Source: Pseudomonadota bacterium (GTDB lineage: Bacteria > Desulfobacterota > Desulfobulbia > Desulfobulbales > Desulfocapsaceae). From it: a DNA stretch of 48,064 bases. The translations under genes and the position numbers were made by a program. The notes beneath the pieces are model-generated. The model was given only the letters and a program-made list of their open reading frames with translations. It was not told where the DNA came from and made no database searches. Position 1 is the stretch's first letter, and every line of letters begins with the position of its first letter. Of the stretch, positions 7,740 to 16,627 are shown one piece after another. The stretch lies in assembly GCA_023412495.1 (NCBI GenBank), contig JAEYNP010000071.1:1-48064 (forward strand). Reading direction: 5' to 3'.

Positions 7740-8549
7740 TTATTTGATGAGGGCGGCCTGCTCGACGATGGCAGCATACTTGTAGCCGGCCCCGAAATCC
7801 TTGTCCTTGGCGAGGGTCCCTTCCAGGGTGACGATACTGTTCAGCTCCACCGTCTCGCCGGTGGTGACCACCAGATCATGGGTATTCTGCATGGGATTGC
7901 CGGTGCCGTCCTGAAGATGGACCCAGTTCGTGCCCATGATGTTGGGGCTGAACTTGACCACCTTGCCCTGCAGCCGGACCTTCTTGCCGTTCAGCTCGCC
8001 CGCTTTGGCGAAAATCTCTTCGACGGTGTAGCCGTTGTCCCCAGCGGCTTTCGGCACGGAGATGCCCTCCTGCAGCGGAGTGACGGCCCCGGTGCTGCCG
8101 CCGGAGGCGGACATGGTCGGTTCGGCGGCGGTCTTCTTTTGTTCCGACTGGACCGCGGACTCGAAGGAGTCATCCACCGCCGGTTTCGGTTTGGCCTCGG
8201 CGGCTTCGGCCTTGCCGCCATCCTCGACCAGTCCCGCGGAAAAGATGATGGTCTCGAAGGTCTTGTTGACAGTCTTGCTGGTGAAGTTGTTCATGGTCAT
8301 GTCCGCGGTGTAACGGACCTTGGCCCCGGTCGTGACCTTGGTTTCCGGGATCGCCACCCAGCTCTGGCCGGTCCCGTGGTCGACCAGCATGTAGGTGTAG
8401 CCCGGAACCTGCATGGTCTCGACCACAGTGCCGGTCTCCGTTCTGGCGGAATCATGGTTTTGCGGCATGGCTGTTGCCTCGCCGGTAAAGAGAGCGGTGC
8501 AGAGCAGCATGGCGGCCGACATCGTCGACTTGATAACGCGGCGATACAT
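7740..8549 (-). CDS. secreted protein with two OB-fold-like domains
   Basis: The frame extends to 8744, but the ATG at 8549 has an AGGAGGT site and begins a clear signal peptide (MYRRVIKSTMSAAMLLC...EATA), so the precursor is 269 aa. The mature protein has two similar beta-rich halves: GTVVETMQVPGYTYMLVDHG...VRYTADM, and GKVVKFSPNIMGTNWVHLQDG...VTLEGTL. They are separated by an Ala/Lys/Glu-rich linker. The second half resembles the OB-fold domains of small exported 'nucleic-acid-binding-like' proteins common in Geobacter-type genomes. Export argues against a nucleic acid ligand. Function is unknown, perhaps envelope or ligand binding. Confidence 0.75.
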   Translation of the reverse strand: MYRRVIKSTMSAAMLLCTALFTGEATAMPQNHDSARTETGTVVETMQVPGYTYMLVDHGTGQSWVAIPETKVTTGAKVRYTADMTMNNFTSKTVNKTFETIIFSAGLVEDGGKAEAAEAKPKPAVDDSFESAVQSEQKKTAAEPTMSASGGSTGAVTPLQEGISVPKAAGDNGYTVEEIFAKAGELNGKKVRLQGKVVKFSPNIMGTNWVHLQDGTGNPMQNTHDLVVTTGETVELNSIVTLEGTLAKDKDFGAGYKYAAIVEQAALIK

Positions 8550-8582
8550 GGGTACCTCCTGAATATACAGATTAATTAATAA

Positions 8583-8652
8583 CTCATTCGGGCCTACTCC
8601 AGCAACCCAGGGGCTGTCATCCCCTCCCACAGCAGAGGGAATAAGTTTCCTA
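8583..8652 (+). repeat. dispersed intergenic repeat, copy 2
   Basis: CTCATTCGGGCC...GCAACCCAGGGG...CCCCTCCCACAGCAGAGGG matches 34563-34620 at most positions, then joins AATAAGT as in the later part of that copy, as if an internal segment had been deleted between two AGGGG stretches. GGGG/CCCC pairs can fold. It spans the gap between the SGNH gene end and the OB-fold gene leader. Confidence 0.6.
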
Positions 8653-9180
8653 GTCGTCATCCTTTTCGATGAGGAAGGCGAGGTGTTCCGTAAAAGCCCG
8701 AGCCCAGAGAGAATAGGCGGTGGCGGTGAGGTGCACTCCGTCATCCTGGAAGAGTTGCTTGCCCGAATTGAGAAAACGGCGGTGAGTATCGAGATAGCAG
8801 CAGCCGGTTTTCGCGGCCAGGGCCTCTATGTGGCTGTTGAGATTTTCGACCGCATCCGCGGGAAGGTGCGGCAGGCTCATGGGGAAGAGGCTGTTGATCA
8901 GGATTTCGGCGGTCGGATAGTCGTGTCTCAGATGGACCAGGATCGATTTCAGGTTTTCCACGACGATCTCTCCCAGGCCGGAGAGCAGATCGTTGGTGCC
9001 GATCATGATCATGATAACATCGGCTGAATCGGCCTTGTTTTTGATTGTCGGCAGGGAGGCCAGCAGGTCGGTCGAAGTGGCGCCCGGAACCCCGAAATTG
9101 CGCACCCGATAGGTCGACAGATGAGCCTGCCAGTCGTAATCGGCGACCAGCGAGTCTCCCAACAGCAGGATTTTATACAT
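8650..9180 (-). CDS. SGNH/GDSL-family hydrolase
   Basis: All four SGNH blocks are present in 176 residues: GDS (Ser10), the Gly of NFGVPG (Gly30), GTND (Asn63) and DDGVH (Asp147/His150). The family comprises esterases, lipases and carbohydrate deacetylases. No signal peptide is evident, so it is probably cytoplasmic like the thioesterase I-type relatives without leader. Substrate is unknown. It is followed by a dispersed repeat and then the OB-fold gene on the same strand. Confidence 0.88.
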   Translation of the reverse strand: MYKILLLGDSLVADYDWQAHLSTYRVRNFGVPGATSTDLLASLPTIKNKADSADVIMIMIGTNDLLSGLGEIVVENLKSILVHLRHDYPTAEILINSLFPMSLPHLPADAVENLNSHIEALAAKTGCCYLDTHRRFLNSGKQLFQDDGVHLTATAYSLWARAFTEHLAFLIEKDDD

Positions 9181-9424
9181 AGTTTCTTTTCCAGAAAGAG
9201 ACAGGCCGCGGGCGGAAGCGCGGCTTCAGAAATTAAAGGGTCCAGCACACAATTAGCTCTCAAAGTAGCACAAGAAGAGGGGCCTGCCAAAGAATTTCTC
9301 TCCTGTACCGGGGTTTTCATTCCAGGGTCTAACAGGTGGTGCTCATGGAAATCCCCAGGGCTGAGATCATCGCGCATGCCTGAGTCAATGCCGAGGAAGA
9401 AACAGGAGTCAAAAGAGTTTCGCC

Positions 9425-11554
9425 TCAGGCATCTATTTTATCTGTCTTCTGTCCTCTGATTTCTGACTTCTGAAATGTGGACTGCAGAACAATGCAGGCG
9501 AAGGGTTGCACCGCGATTTTCTTGCCTTCGGCCACGGTATCGGCCTCTGTCGGCGGAAGAAAGTCAAGGGGTGACTCAGCGGCGCTGTCTATAATGCGCA
9601 GCCAGGTCTTGTCGGAGCCTTTCAGGCTCGGCGCCTCGAAATGCAGGATCTGATCCCGGCCGCCGTTCAGCATGACGAAAAAATCGCCGGCGGTATTGTC
9701 CGTCCGGTCCGCCCGCAGGAAAAAGGCCAGGCCATGGCAATCATGCCCCCAGTTCTGTTCACCGGGCGACAGATACTGCCAGGCGATCTCCGGCGGCCCA
9801 TTTCCGTCTCCGTTCTCCGCCTCGAAAAACTCGCTGCGACGGAAAACCCGGTGCGTTTTCCGCAGGGCAATGCAGAGCCGGAAAAAACGGAAGAGCTCCC
9901 GGTTGGTTGCAAGCAGCGACCAGTCGACCCAGGAGGTCGGGTTGTCCTGGCTGTAGGCGTTGTTGTTGCCGCCCTGGCTGCGCCCGAATTCGTCGCCGGC
10001 GAGGATCATGGGCACCCCCTGCGAGAGAAAGAGGATGGCGGCGAAAGTCTTCATGCGCCGGAAGCGGAGCCTCTTGACCGCCGGATCCTCTGTCTTGCCC
10101 TCATGGCCGCTGTTCCAGCTGATGTTGTGGTTGTCGCCGTCCCGGTTGGCTTCGCCGTTCTGCAGGTTCTTTTTCTCGTTGTAGCTCACCAGATCGAAGA
10201 GGGTGAAGCCGTCATGGCTGGTGACGAAGTTGATGGAGCAGAGCGGTCCCCGGCCGCTCGCCTGATAGAGGTCGGAGCTGCCGGCGATGCGGGTGGCGAG
10301 CCGGGTCACGGTGTTCTCGGCCCCGACCATGAAGGCCCGCACGTCGTCCCGGAACCTGCCGTTCCATTCCGCCCAGCGGGGGTCGGTGGAGAAGCTGCCG
10401 ACCTGGTAGAGGCCGGCGGCGTCCCAGGCCTCGGCGATCAGCTTGATGTCTCGCAGCACCGGGTCCTCGTTGATGATCTCGATCATCGGCGGGTTGGCAA
10501 GGACGTGGCCTTGCCGGTCGCGGCCGAGGATGGAGGCCAGGTCGAAGCGGAAGCCGTCGACGTGCATCTCGGTGACCCAGTAGCGCAGCGATTCCCTGAT
10601 CAGGCTGCGGACGATGGGGTGGTTGCAGTTCATGGTGTTGCCGCAGCCGGAAAAGTTGAGATACTGGTGGATCTGGTCGAGCAGGTAATAGATGGTGTTG
10701 TCTAGGCCACGAAAGCTGCTGGTGGTCCCCTTGTAGCCGCCTTCTCCGGTGTGGTTGTAGACCATGTCGAGGTAGACCTCGAGGCCGGCCTTGTGCAGCG
10801 CCTTCACCATCCTTCTGAACTCGTCGACGGCCTGATCCGGGTTTTCGGCGTAGCCGGTATTGAGGGCGAAGAAGGACACCGGGTTGTAGCCCCAGAAATT
10901 CTTCAGCCGCTCCCCGGTAAGGGGATTGAAAAAGATCGTGTCGTTCTCATCGAACTGGGTGACCGGCATGAGTTCGACGGCGGTCACTCCGAGTTCCTTG
11001 AGATAGGGGATCTTTTCGATGATGCCGAGGTAGGTGCCGGGGGCCTTCGCCCCGGAGCTGGCATCTCTCGTGAAGCCCCGCACGTGGAGCTCGTAGATGA
11101 CGGTCTCGGAGAGCGGGGTCTTGAGCGGCCGGTCGTCCTCCCAGTCGAAGTCGTGGTTGACGATCCGGCAGCAGGGTTTCACCCCGTACGGGGCCGGCTC
11201 CGCCCATTTGCGCGGGAGCAACTCATGACAGAAGGGGTCGATGAGGATCCTGCGGTAGTCGTAGAAGAGGCCGTGGCCGGTGGGGCCGTCGACGCGGTAG
11301 CCGTAGCTGAAATCCTGGCGGTGGGTCAGAAGCAGCATGTGCCACATGTCGCCCGTCCGGTTTTCCACGGGATCGAAGGGGATTTCGTGACGCACCGGTT
11401 TGTCGACCCCCTGCGGCAGATGCTCGACAACCAGGGTAACCCTTGTCGCATGCCGGGCGAAGATGGAGAAATTGATTCCATCCTTGAAAATGGTCACGCC
11501 CGCCGGCAGCGGTTGGCCTCTTTTTTTGATCTGCAATTTTTTGGTGGCGGACAT
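9425..11554 (-). CDS. glgX: glycogen debranching enzyme / isoamylase-type GH13
   Basis: The frame opens at 12022, but the first 155 residues lie opposite the next gene and have no family character. The ATG at 11554 begins an isoamylase-type protein of 709 aa. An N-terminal early-set domain (about 15-110) is followed by a GH13 barrel with region I DMVYNH (263-268), II GFRFDLA with nucleophile Asp338, III IAEAWD with acid Glu375 and IV SHD with Asp448. It would hydrolyse alpha-1,6 branches of glycogen during mobilisation. The C-terminus is odd: the last about 15 residues (SEIRGQKTDKIDA) are encoded by a tandem 7-bp repeat that has fused in frame. No good ribosome binding site is visible. Confidence 0.9.
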   Translation of the reverse strand: MSATKKLQIKKRGQPLPAGVTIFKDGINFSIFARHATRVTLVVEHLPQGVDKPVRHEIPFDPVENRTGDMWHMLLLTHRQDFSYGYRVDGPTGHGLFYDYRRILIDPFCHELLPRKWAEPAPYGVKPCCRIVNHDFDWEDDRPLKTPLSETVIYELHVRGFTRDASSGAKAPGTYLGIIEKIPYLKELGVTAVELMPVTQFDENDTIFFNPLTGERLKNFWGYNPVSFFALNTGYAENPDQAVDEFRRMVKALHKAGLEVYLDMVYNHTGEGGYKGTTSSFRGLDNTIYYLLDQIHQYLNFSGCGNTMNCNHPIVRSLIRESLRYWVTEMHVDGFRFDLASILGRDRQGHVLANPPMIEIINEDPVLRDIKLIAEAWDAAGLYQVGSFSTDPRWAEWNGRFRDDVRAFMVGAENTVTRLATRIAGSSDLYQASGRGPLCSINFVTSHDGFTLFDLVSYNEKKNLQNGEANRDGDNHNISWNSGHEGKTEDPAVKRLRFRRMKTFAAILFLSQGVPMILAGDEFGRSQGGNNNAYSQDNPTSWVDWSLLATNRELFRFFRLCIALRKTHRVFRRSEFFEAENGDGNGPPEIAWQYLSPGEQNWGHDCHGLAFFLRADRTDNTAGDFFVMLNGGRDQILHFEAPSLKGSDKTWLRIIDSAAESPLDFLPPTEADTVAEGKKIAVQPFACIVLQSTFQKSEIRGQKTDKIDA
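9441..9472 (-). repeat. CAGARGA heptamer array
   Basis: On the minus strand this reads CAGAAGT-CAGAAAT-CAGAGGA-CAGAAGA-CAGA, about 4.5 units of 7 bp. It encodes the tail of the debranching enzyme. The same family follows the dnaE2 stop at 25129-25163. Confidence 0.75.
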
Positions 11555-11608
11555 TGTGAGAATAGTTATTAATAATAGAAATTGAAACGTGCCGTCACGC
11601 GAGTTGAT

Positions 11609-11638
11609 TTTACAAGTAAACGTTACTCCAGCTACAAT
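11609..11638 (+). promoter_or_regulatory. candidate sigma-70 promoter
   Basis: TTTACA (11609-11614), an 18-bp spacer and TACAAT (11633-11638) lie about 45 bases before the start of the Lcl-domain gene, in the divergent gap with glgX. Confidence 0.45.
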
Positions 11639-11683
11639 GAATTTGGAAGGCTTGAGTAATCCACCCGCACAATGGAGGAAAAT

Positions 11684-12631
11684 ATGGGGATGTTTCACAA
11701 AGTCAAGGTTGGCAACCGGGTCATCAGTCCTATCGATTGGGAAATGAACCCGGATCTGTCCTTCGGGACGTTCGAATCCTGGGGAGGTCGCGAGAGGGTG
11801 CGGAACAACGACGAGTTCGTCTACTACTTCTTCGTCGACAACTGGGGCCCCGAGCCGAAGCTCTGCCTGATGGAGAGGGCGGTGAAGCATGCGCGGATCA
11901 TGGCGGAGATCAAGGCGCCGCCGGAAATCATCGAGAGATGCGTGAAGGAGCAGGGCCGGTCGTCCATTTTCGAGAAGAGTTACGCCATCAACGAGCAGCT
12001 CAAGAAGTGGCTGATCGACCACGTGCTGGACGAGACCGGGGACCCGGGGTTGGTGGTGCCGCGGCAGGAACGGGTCGTCAAGGAGGATATGGGGCCGCAG
12101 CTGCCGAAGGCGTCCACCCGGCCGTTCACCGGCGAGAAGATCGCCCTGCCCGCGGAACCGTCCGTGATCAACGACGGCGAGATAGAGGGCGTCCTGAGGA
12201 AGTGGAACTTTTTCGAGGCGGAGCTGAACCCTTCCGGGAAATTCGTCAATTTACTGGCCGCTGGGGACGCTCCGGGCGTGATTGTTGACCAGCGGACCTC
12301 GCTCATGTGGCAGCAGGGCGGGATAGACATCGGCTCGCTGCGCCATATCCAGAGAAACATCGAGGAGCTTAACCGCAGGAAATTCGCTGGCTTTGCCGAC
12401 TGGCGGCTACCCACCATGGAGGAGGCCATGTCGCTCATGGAGCCAGTAAAGAACGCCAAGGGGCTCTACCTCCATATGGCCTTTTCCAAAGAGCAGCCCT
12501 TCATTTTCGTTGCTGCGCAACGGCGCCCGGGAGGCTACTGGTTTGTCGACTACAAGCAGGGCCGGGCCTTCTGGTCCTCCGGCACCATTCCCGGCGGCTT
12601 CGGCCGGCTGGTCCGGGCTATCGGCGGATAA
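11684..12631 (+). CDS. Lcl C-terminal domain (DUF1566) protein
   Basis: I place the start at the ATG at 11684 because GGAGG lies six bases before it; an upstream ATG at 11672 overlaps that site. The 315-aa product has about 200 N-terminal residues of unknown fold (FVYYFFVDNWGPEPKLCLMERAVKHAR) followed by a DUF1566/Lcl domain from about residue 205 (VDQRTSLMWQQGG, GFADWRLPTMEEA, GYWFVDYKQGRAFW). Lcl domains occur in extracytoplasmic and phage-variable proteins and may bind ligands or carbohydrates, but no signal peptide is seen here. Function is unknown. Confidence 0.75.
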   Translation: MGMFHKVKVGNRVISPIDWEMNPDLSFGTFESWGGRERVRNNDEFVYYFFVDNWGPEPKLCLMERAVKHARIMAEIKAPPEIIERCVKEQGRSSIFEKSYAINEQLKKWLIDHVLDETGDPGLVVPRQERVVKEDMGPQLPKASTRPFTGEKIALPAEPSVINDGEIEGVLRKWNFFEAELNPSGKFVNLLAAGDAPGVIVDQRTSLMWQQGGIDIGSLRHIQRNIEELNRRKFAGFADWRLPTMEEAMSLMEPVKNAKGLYLHMAFSKEQPFIFVAAQRRPGGYWFVDYKQGRAFWSSGTIPGGFGRLVRAIGG

Positions 12632-12652
12632 GCGGATTCCCATCCTTCATCC

Positions 12653-12682
12653 GGCCCGTCATGTTCCCCGGCATGACGGGCC
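12653..12682 (+). terminator. strong hairpin, probable terminator
   Basis: GGCCCGTCATG and CATGACGGGCC form a perfect 11-bp stem with an 8-nt loop, 21 bases after the Lcl gene stop. The following sequence is pyrimidine-rich rather than a clean T-run, so termination may be partial. Confidence 0.55.
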
Positions 12683-13012
12683 GCCAACTTCCCGGCTCCT
12701 TCCTTTCTCTCTCCACACACTCTTCTTCGAACGCGAAAGCCCCAGTCGCTTCGAGCGCATTGGATCGTCCAAGCGCGCGGAATCGCCCGTCTCCCGCCAG
12801 ACTTATGGATAGCCTTGTGCAACATTTTTTCCCAAATATCGAAACACTGCCTCTGGCGTATGAAGTCGGGGGAAGGCCGGGCGGCCGCCGCTCGTTACGC
12901 CACCCCGGCCTTAAAACTTCGATTCCCGTTGCTTGACACAGATGAACTCTTCTCAACTATTGTCAGCTGTTGTACACTCCCAAGCATTGATCAATTTTCC
13001 TCAGGTGCAAAA
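12683..13012. other. intergenic region, possible promoter only
   Basis: No gene is supported here. A TTGACA at 12933-12938 followed by TATTGT after 19 bp could drive the DUF3011 gene. Nothing else is evident. Confidence 0.35.
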
Positions 13013-13591
13013 ATGAAGAAAGCAATTGTCTTGTCAGCAGTTTTCTGCGGCGTATTTGCAGTCTCTGCTGGAGTTTCCGAAGAAGTCGCTAAGAACTTCA
13101 GTTGCGAAAGCAAAGATTTTTCCTTGCGAGAATGCGCGTATCCTTCGAGTCCACGTGATATGGAAATCAAAGACGTAAGGCTGACCCGTCAGAATTCGTC
13201 AAAACCTTGCATAGAAGGCCAAACCTGGGAAGCACGGGAATACGGAGTCGTAGTTTCAAACGGTTGCCGAGGCGAATTCCAGGTGGTCTTCGAAGACGCG
13301 CGAGGCCCTGAACATTGGAAAAGACGTTACGACCGTCATGACCGTCATGATGGTCCGGATAAGTCATACGAACATCGGGACAGACATTCCGACGGCGATT
13401 ACTCTCACGACCGTCACTGGGACAATGATAACGAGCATTATGCAACCGATATTGTTGTGCACGTGTTCCAAGACCTCCTGGGGCGATATCCTACGAAAGG
13501 AGAACTTCGCACGTACCGTCGGCTGATTCATGAACGAAACTGGAGCGCAGGTGACGTACGAAGAGATGTCGAACGGCGGTATTTTCAATAA
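13013..13591 (+). CDS. exported DUF3011-domain protein with His/Asp-rich segment
   Basis: The frame extends upstream to 12815, but the ATG at 13013 begins a signal peptide (MKKAIVLSAVFCGVFAVSAG), giving 192 aa. The mature part starts with a Cys-containing DUF3011-like domain (FSCESKDFSLRECAY...NGCRGEF), with Cys pairs likely forming disulfides in the periplasm. A stretch of about 45 residues made of RHD/HDR/HSD repeats follows and could bind divalent metal. The C-terminal about 45 residues (VFQDLLGRYPTKGELRTYRR) form a basic helical module. Function is unknown; metal binding is inference. It stands alone, upstream of the GspE/PilB gene. Confidence 0.7.
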   Translation: MKKAIVLSAVFCGVFAVSAGVSEEVAKNFSCESKDFSLRECAYPSSPRDMEIKDVRLTRQNSSKPCIEGQTWEAREYGVVVSNGCRGEFQVVFEDARGPEHWKRRYDRHDRHDGPDKSYEHRDRHSDGDYSHDRHWDNDNEHYATDIVVHVFQDLLGRYPTKGELRTYRRLIHERNWSAGDVRRDVERRYFQ

Positions 13592-13761
13592 TGCTTTGAG
13601 TACCGTCTTTTCCTTTCGTTTCGGCTTCTTCAAGTTTTTTGAGCAGCGCTCGATTTCTGCATTTTTCTCTGCACTTTCTTTACTATTCGATACCATTTTT
13701 GTTACTGTTCGAGAATGCAAATTCGATGAGGTGTCGGAGCGTCTTCTGAAGGGTCTAATCC

Positions 13762-15630
13762 ATGGCAAATGAGCAAAAATCGGAATACGGGGAGATCGCC
13801 TCGCTGCTGCTGCGGGCGGGCATGGTCAGCGATAAGCAGCTGCGGCACGCCGAGAGGATCAGGGCGAAACTGGCCAGTCCCACGCCCCTGATCAATGTCC
13901 TGAAAGAGCTGGGGGATGTCACGGACGAAATGGTGCGCAAGGCCCTCACCGAGACCCAGCTGACCCTCCGTATCGGGGAGTTGTTGCGTGAGCTGGGCTA
14001 TATCTCGGAAGACGACCTCCAGGCCGCCTTCAATATCCAGAAGGAGCGGGAACAGGACCTGCGGCTTGGCGAGATCCTCATCAAATACAACTTCATCGAC
14101 GAGAAGGTCTTCAACCGGGTGCTCTCCATCCAGCTCGGCTTCCCCCTGGTGGACGTCAATCTCTCCCTGGTGGATCGAACCGCGGCCGGTCGGATTCCCG
14201 CCAAGGTGTTGGCGGAGTACCAGTTTTTGCCGATCATGCATGGCGACCATACCAACTTTGTCGCCTTCGCCGATCCGCTCAACAGGAAATCCCTCGATGT
14301 CGCCAGAAAATTCCTGGGCGGGCAGATCAGCCCGGCCATCGTCGAAAAGAAGGCCCTCGCCGAGACCATAGGCCTCCTTGCCAACAAAGCGGCCGGCAAG
14401 ACCATCAACGTCGATGGCCAGACGGTGGTCGGCATTGTCAACTCCATCATCATCACCGCCATCAAGGAAAACTGCTCGGACATTCACATCGAGCCCCTGG
14501 CCGACCGGGTGCAGGTCCGTTTTCGGGAAGACGGGGTGCTGCGCCACTTCAAGGATTATCCGCGGGACATCCTGCCGCCTCTGACCAGCCGGATCAAGAT
14601 CATGTGCGAGGCCGACATCGCCGAAAAAAGGCGGCACCAGGGCGGCCGGATCCTTTTCGAATACGAGGAGGGCCGGGTCGACATACGTGTCTCCTTCTAC
14701 GTCACCGTCCACGGCGAGAAGATCGTCTGCCGGGTGCTGAAGCAGAAACGTGAACTCATGGACATCCAGTCCCTCGGCATGGCCCCGAAGATGCTCACCA
14801 GGTTCCTCGAGGATGCGGTCTACCCGCCGAGCGGCGTCCTGCTGGTTACCGGGCCCACCGGCTCGGGCAAGACCTCCACCGTTTACAGCTGCATCAACCA
14901 CATCAAGAATCCGCAGATCAGCATCATCACCGCCGAGGAGCCGGTCGAATACGTTATCGACGGCATCGCTCAGTGCTCCATCGATCCAGCCATCAACCTG
15001 ACCTTCGAGGAGACGCTGCGCCATATCGTCCGCCAGGACCCGGACGTCATCGTCATCGGAGAGATCCGGGACGGAGGCTCGGCGGAAATGGCCATGCAGT
15101 CCGCGCTCACCGGCCACAAGGTGCTCTCCACCTTCCACACCGAGGACAGCATCGGCGGACTTATCCGTCTGCTCAACATGAATATCGCCCCATTCCTCAT
15201 CTCCTCGACCGTGGTGAGCGTGCTCGCCCAGCGCCTCCTGCGCCGGGTCTGCGATGCCTGCGCCAGGGAGACCGCGGCCACCCCCAGCCAGCTGCAGCGG
15301 CTGGGGGTCTCCGCGGCGGAGATTCAGGGCGCGCGGTTCAGGAAAGGCCGCGGTTGCACGGAATGCAAGCAGACCGGCTACAAGGGGCGGATGGGGGTCT
15401 TCGAGCTCCTGGTGCTCAACGAGCGGGTCAGAAGCGCCATCCTTGAACAGAAGACCAGTTACGAGATCCGCCAGATCAGTGTCGAGCATTCGGGTCTCGT
15501 GACCCTTATGGAAGACGGCCTGGTCAAGGCGGCCGCCGGCCTCACCAGCCTCGATGAAATCCTGCGGTGCCTGCCGAAGCTGAGCAAGCCCCGCCCCTTG
15601 ATGGAAATACGCCGTCTCTGCGGAGAATAA
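13762..15630 (+). CDS. gspE: GspE/PilB-type secretion or pilus assembly ATPase
   Basis: The 622-aa protein has two N-terminal GspE-N/MshEN-like segments (about 10-70 and 75-190) and a hexameric ATPase core. The core has Walker A GPTGSGKT (364-371), an Asp box, Walker B VIVIGEIRD (about 429-437), a His box and a zinc-binding tetracysteine (C497, C500, C532, C535). It would power a type II secretion system or type IV pilus from the cytoplasmic face. T2SS and T4P ATPases cannot be separated confidently here. No pseudopilin or secretin genes adjoin. The downstream HDOD and transglycosylase genes are on the same strand, and gspAB lie 20 kb away. Confidence 0.87.
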   Translation: MANEQKSEYGEIASLLLRAGMVSDKQLRHAERIRAKLASPTPLINVLKELGDVTDEMVRKALTETQLTLRIGELLRELGYISEDDLQAAFNIQKEREQDLRLGEILIKYNFIDEKVFNRVLSIQLGFPLVDVNLSLVDRTAAGRIPAKVLAEYQFLPIMHGDHTNFVAFADPLNRKSLDVARKFLGGQISPAIVEKKALAETIGLLANKAAGKTINVDGQTVVGIVNSIIITAIKENCSDIHIEPLADRVQVRFREDGVLRHFKDYPRDILPPLTSRIKIMCEADIAEKRRHQGGRILFEYEEGRVDIRVSFYVTVHGEKIVCRVLKQKRELMDIQSLGMAPKMLTRFLEDAVYPPSGVLLVTGPTGSGKTSTVYSCINHIKNPQISIITAEEPVEYVIDGIAQCSIDPAINLTFEETLRHIVRQDPDVIVIGEIRDGGSAEMAMQSALTGHKVLSTFHTEDSIGGLIRLLNMNIAPFLISSTVVSVLAQRLLRRVCDACARETAATPSQLQRLGVSAAEIQGARFRKGRGCTECKQTGYKGRMGVFELLVLNERVRSAILEQKTSYEIRQISVEHSGLVTLMEDGLVKAAAGLTSLDEILRCLPKLSKPRPLMEIRRLCGE

Positions 15631-15636
15631 AGTCCA

Positions 15637-15690
15637 ACACCCCACAAGGGGGGTACTCAGTTCAGTCTCCCCTTGAGGGGGATAAGTGCC
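15637..15690 (+). repeat. dispersed intergenic repeat, copy 3
   Basis: CCCCACAAGGGGGGTACTC, then TTCAGT and CCCCTTGAGGGGGATAAGT, match 34603-34655 closely. Two nested CCCC/GGGG hairpins directly follow the gspE stop, so this copy could also end transcription. Confidence 0.65.
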
Positions 15691-15770
15691 TTGGTGGTAT
15701 TTGGGTCATCTGTTTTCCCGAACTTATTTTCTTGTTTTTTTATGACAGCTTTTCAGGGAGTAAGGCACTA

Positions 15771-16610
15771 ATGAATAAGAGCCGTTCGTTACTTGAGGTC
15801 ATAACCGGGCACATCGAGTCCGGGAATATCGTCCTGCCGGTCTTCTCTTCCGCCGCCCTCCGGGTTCAGGAGGAACTGACCAAGAAAGAACCGGATATCA
15901 GGAAAGTGGAAAATTTTCTGGCCGCGGACCAGTCGCTCTCCAGCCAGGTCCTGCAGATGGCGAATTCCGCCTTTTACCAAGGGCTGGTCGAGGTGCTGAC
16001 GGTCCGCGCGGCGATCGTTCGCCTCGGCATGCAGGAGGTGGGGCGGATTGCCCTGATGGTGGCCCTGCAGAACCAGTTCAAGAGCCGCGACAAGGAACTC
16101 AACCTGATCATGAAAAAGCTCTGGCAGCATTCCGTGGGTTGTGCGCTCGGCGTGCGATGGCTGGCCAGGCGGTTGCACTTCGAGGAACTGGAGAACCATG
16201 TCTTTTTTGCCGGGCTCTTCCATGATGTCGGTAAACTGTTCGTGCTGATGGTCGTCGACCAGTTGCGCCGGAAGAACAACGAGTTGCCGATCACCCAGGC
16301 CCTGCTTCTCGAGGCCATGGCCGGCCTGCATGCCGAACAGGGCTACAAGCTTATGAAAAATTGGAATATGCCAGAGGAATATTGTATTGTCACCAGGGAC
16401 CATCACCGGAGCGACTACGATACCAAGAACTACATGCTCCTCCTGGTCCGGCTGGCCGATATGGCCTGCCTGAAACTGGGCATCGGCCTGGCCAAGGACG
16501 ATTCTCTGGTGCTGTCCGCGAGGGAGGAAGCCCACCTGCTGAACCTTACCGAAATCGATCTCGCCGAACTGGAGATCCATCTGGAAGACACCTCCATCCT
16601 CTTTGGCTGA
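15771..16610 (+). CDS. HDOD-domain signalling protein
   Basis: The ATG at 15771 is preceded by GGGAG; the longer frame upstream runs through a repeat and is not coding. The 279-aa product is essentially one HDOD domain, a divergent HD fold: SLSSQVLQMANSAFYQG near residue 60, IVRLGMQEVGRIAL near 90 and an HDVGK signature in the middle. HDOD proteins usually regulate or scaffold signalling, often with two-component or cyclic-di-GMP pathways. Here His-Asp of the HD motif is partly kept, so hydrolase activity is possible. It follows gspE and precedes an exported transglycosylase-like gene with a 17-bp gap. Confidence 0.82.
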   Translation: MNKSRSLLEVITGHIESGNIVLPVFSSAALRVQEELTKKEPDIRKVENFLAADQSLSSQVLQMANSAFYQGLVEVLTVRAAIVRLGMQEVGRIALMVALQNQFKSRDKELNLIMKKLWQHSVGCALGVRWLARRLHFEELENHVFFAGLFHDVGKLFVLMVVDQLRRKNNELPITQALLLEAMAGLHAEQGYKLMKNWNMPEEYCIVTRDHHRSDYDTKNYMLLLVRLADMACLKLGIGLAKDDSLVLSAREEAHLLNLTEIDLAELEIHLEDTSILFG

Positions 16611-16627
16611 AGGAGCGGCCTGCAAGA

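Noticed and set aside
9310..9345. GTTAGAC core-like sequence on the minus strand after the SGNH gene
   Set aside because: No paired inverse core or stem arms nearby; a 7-bp match is expected by chance.
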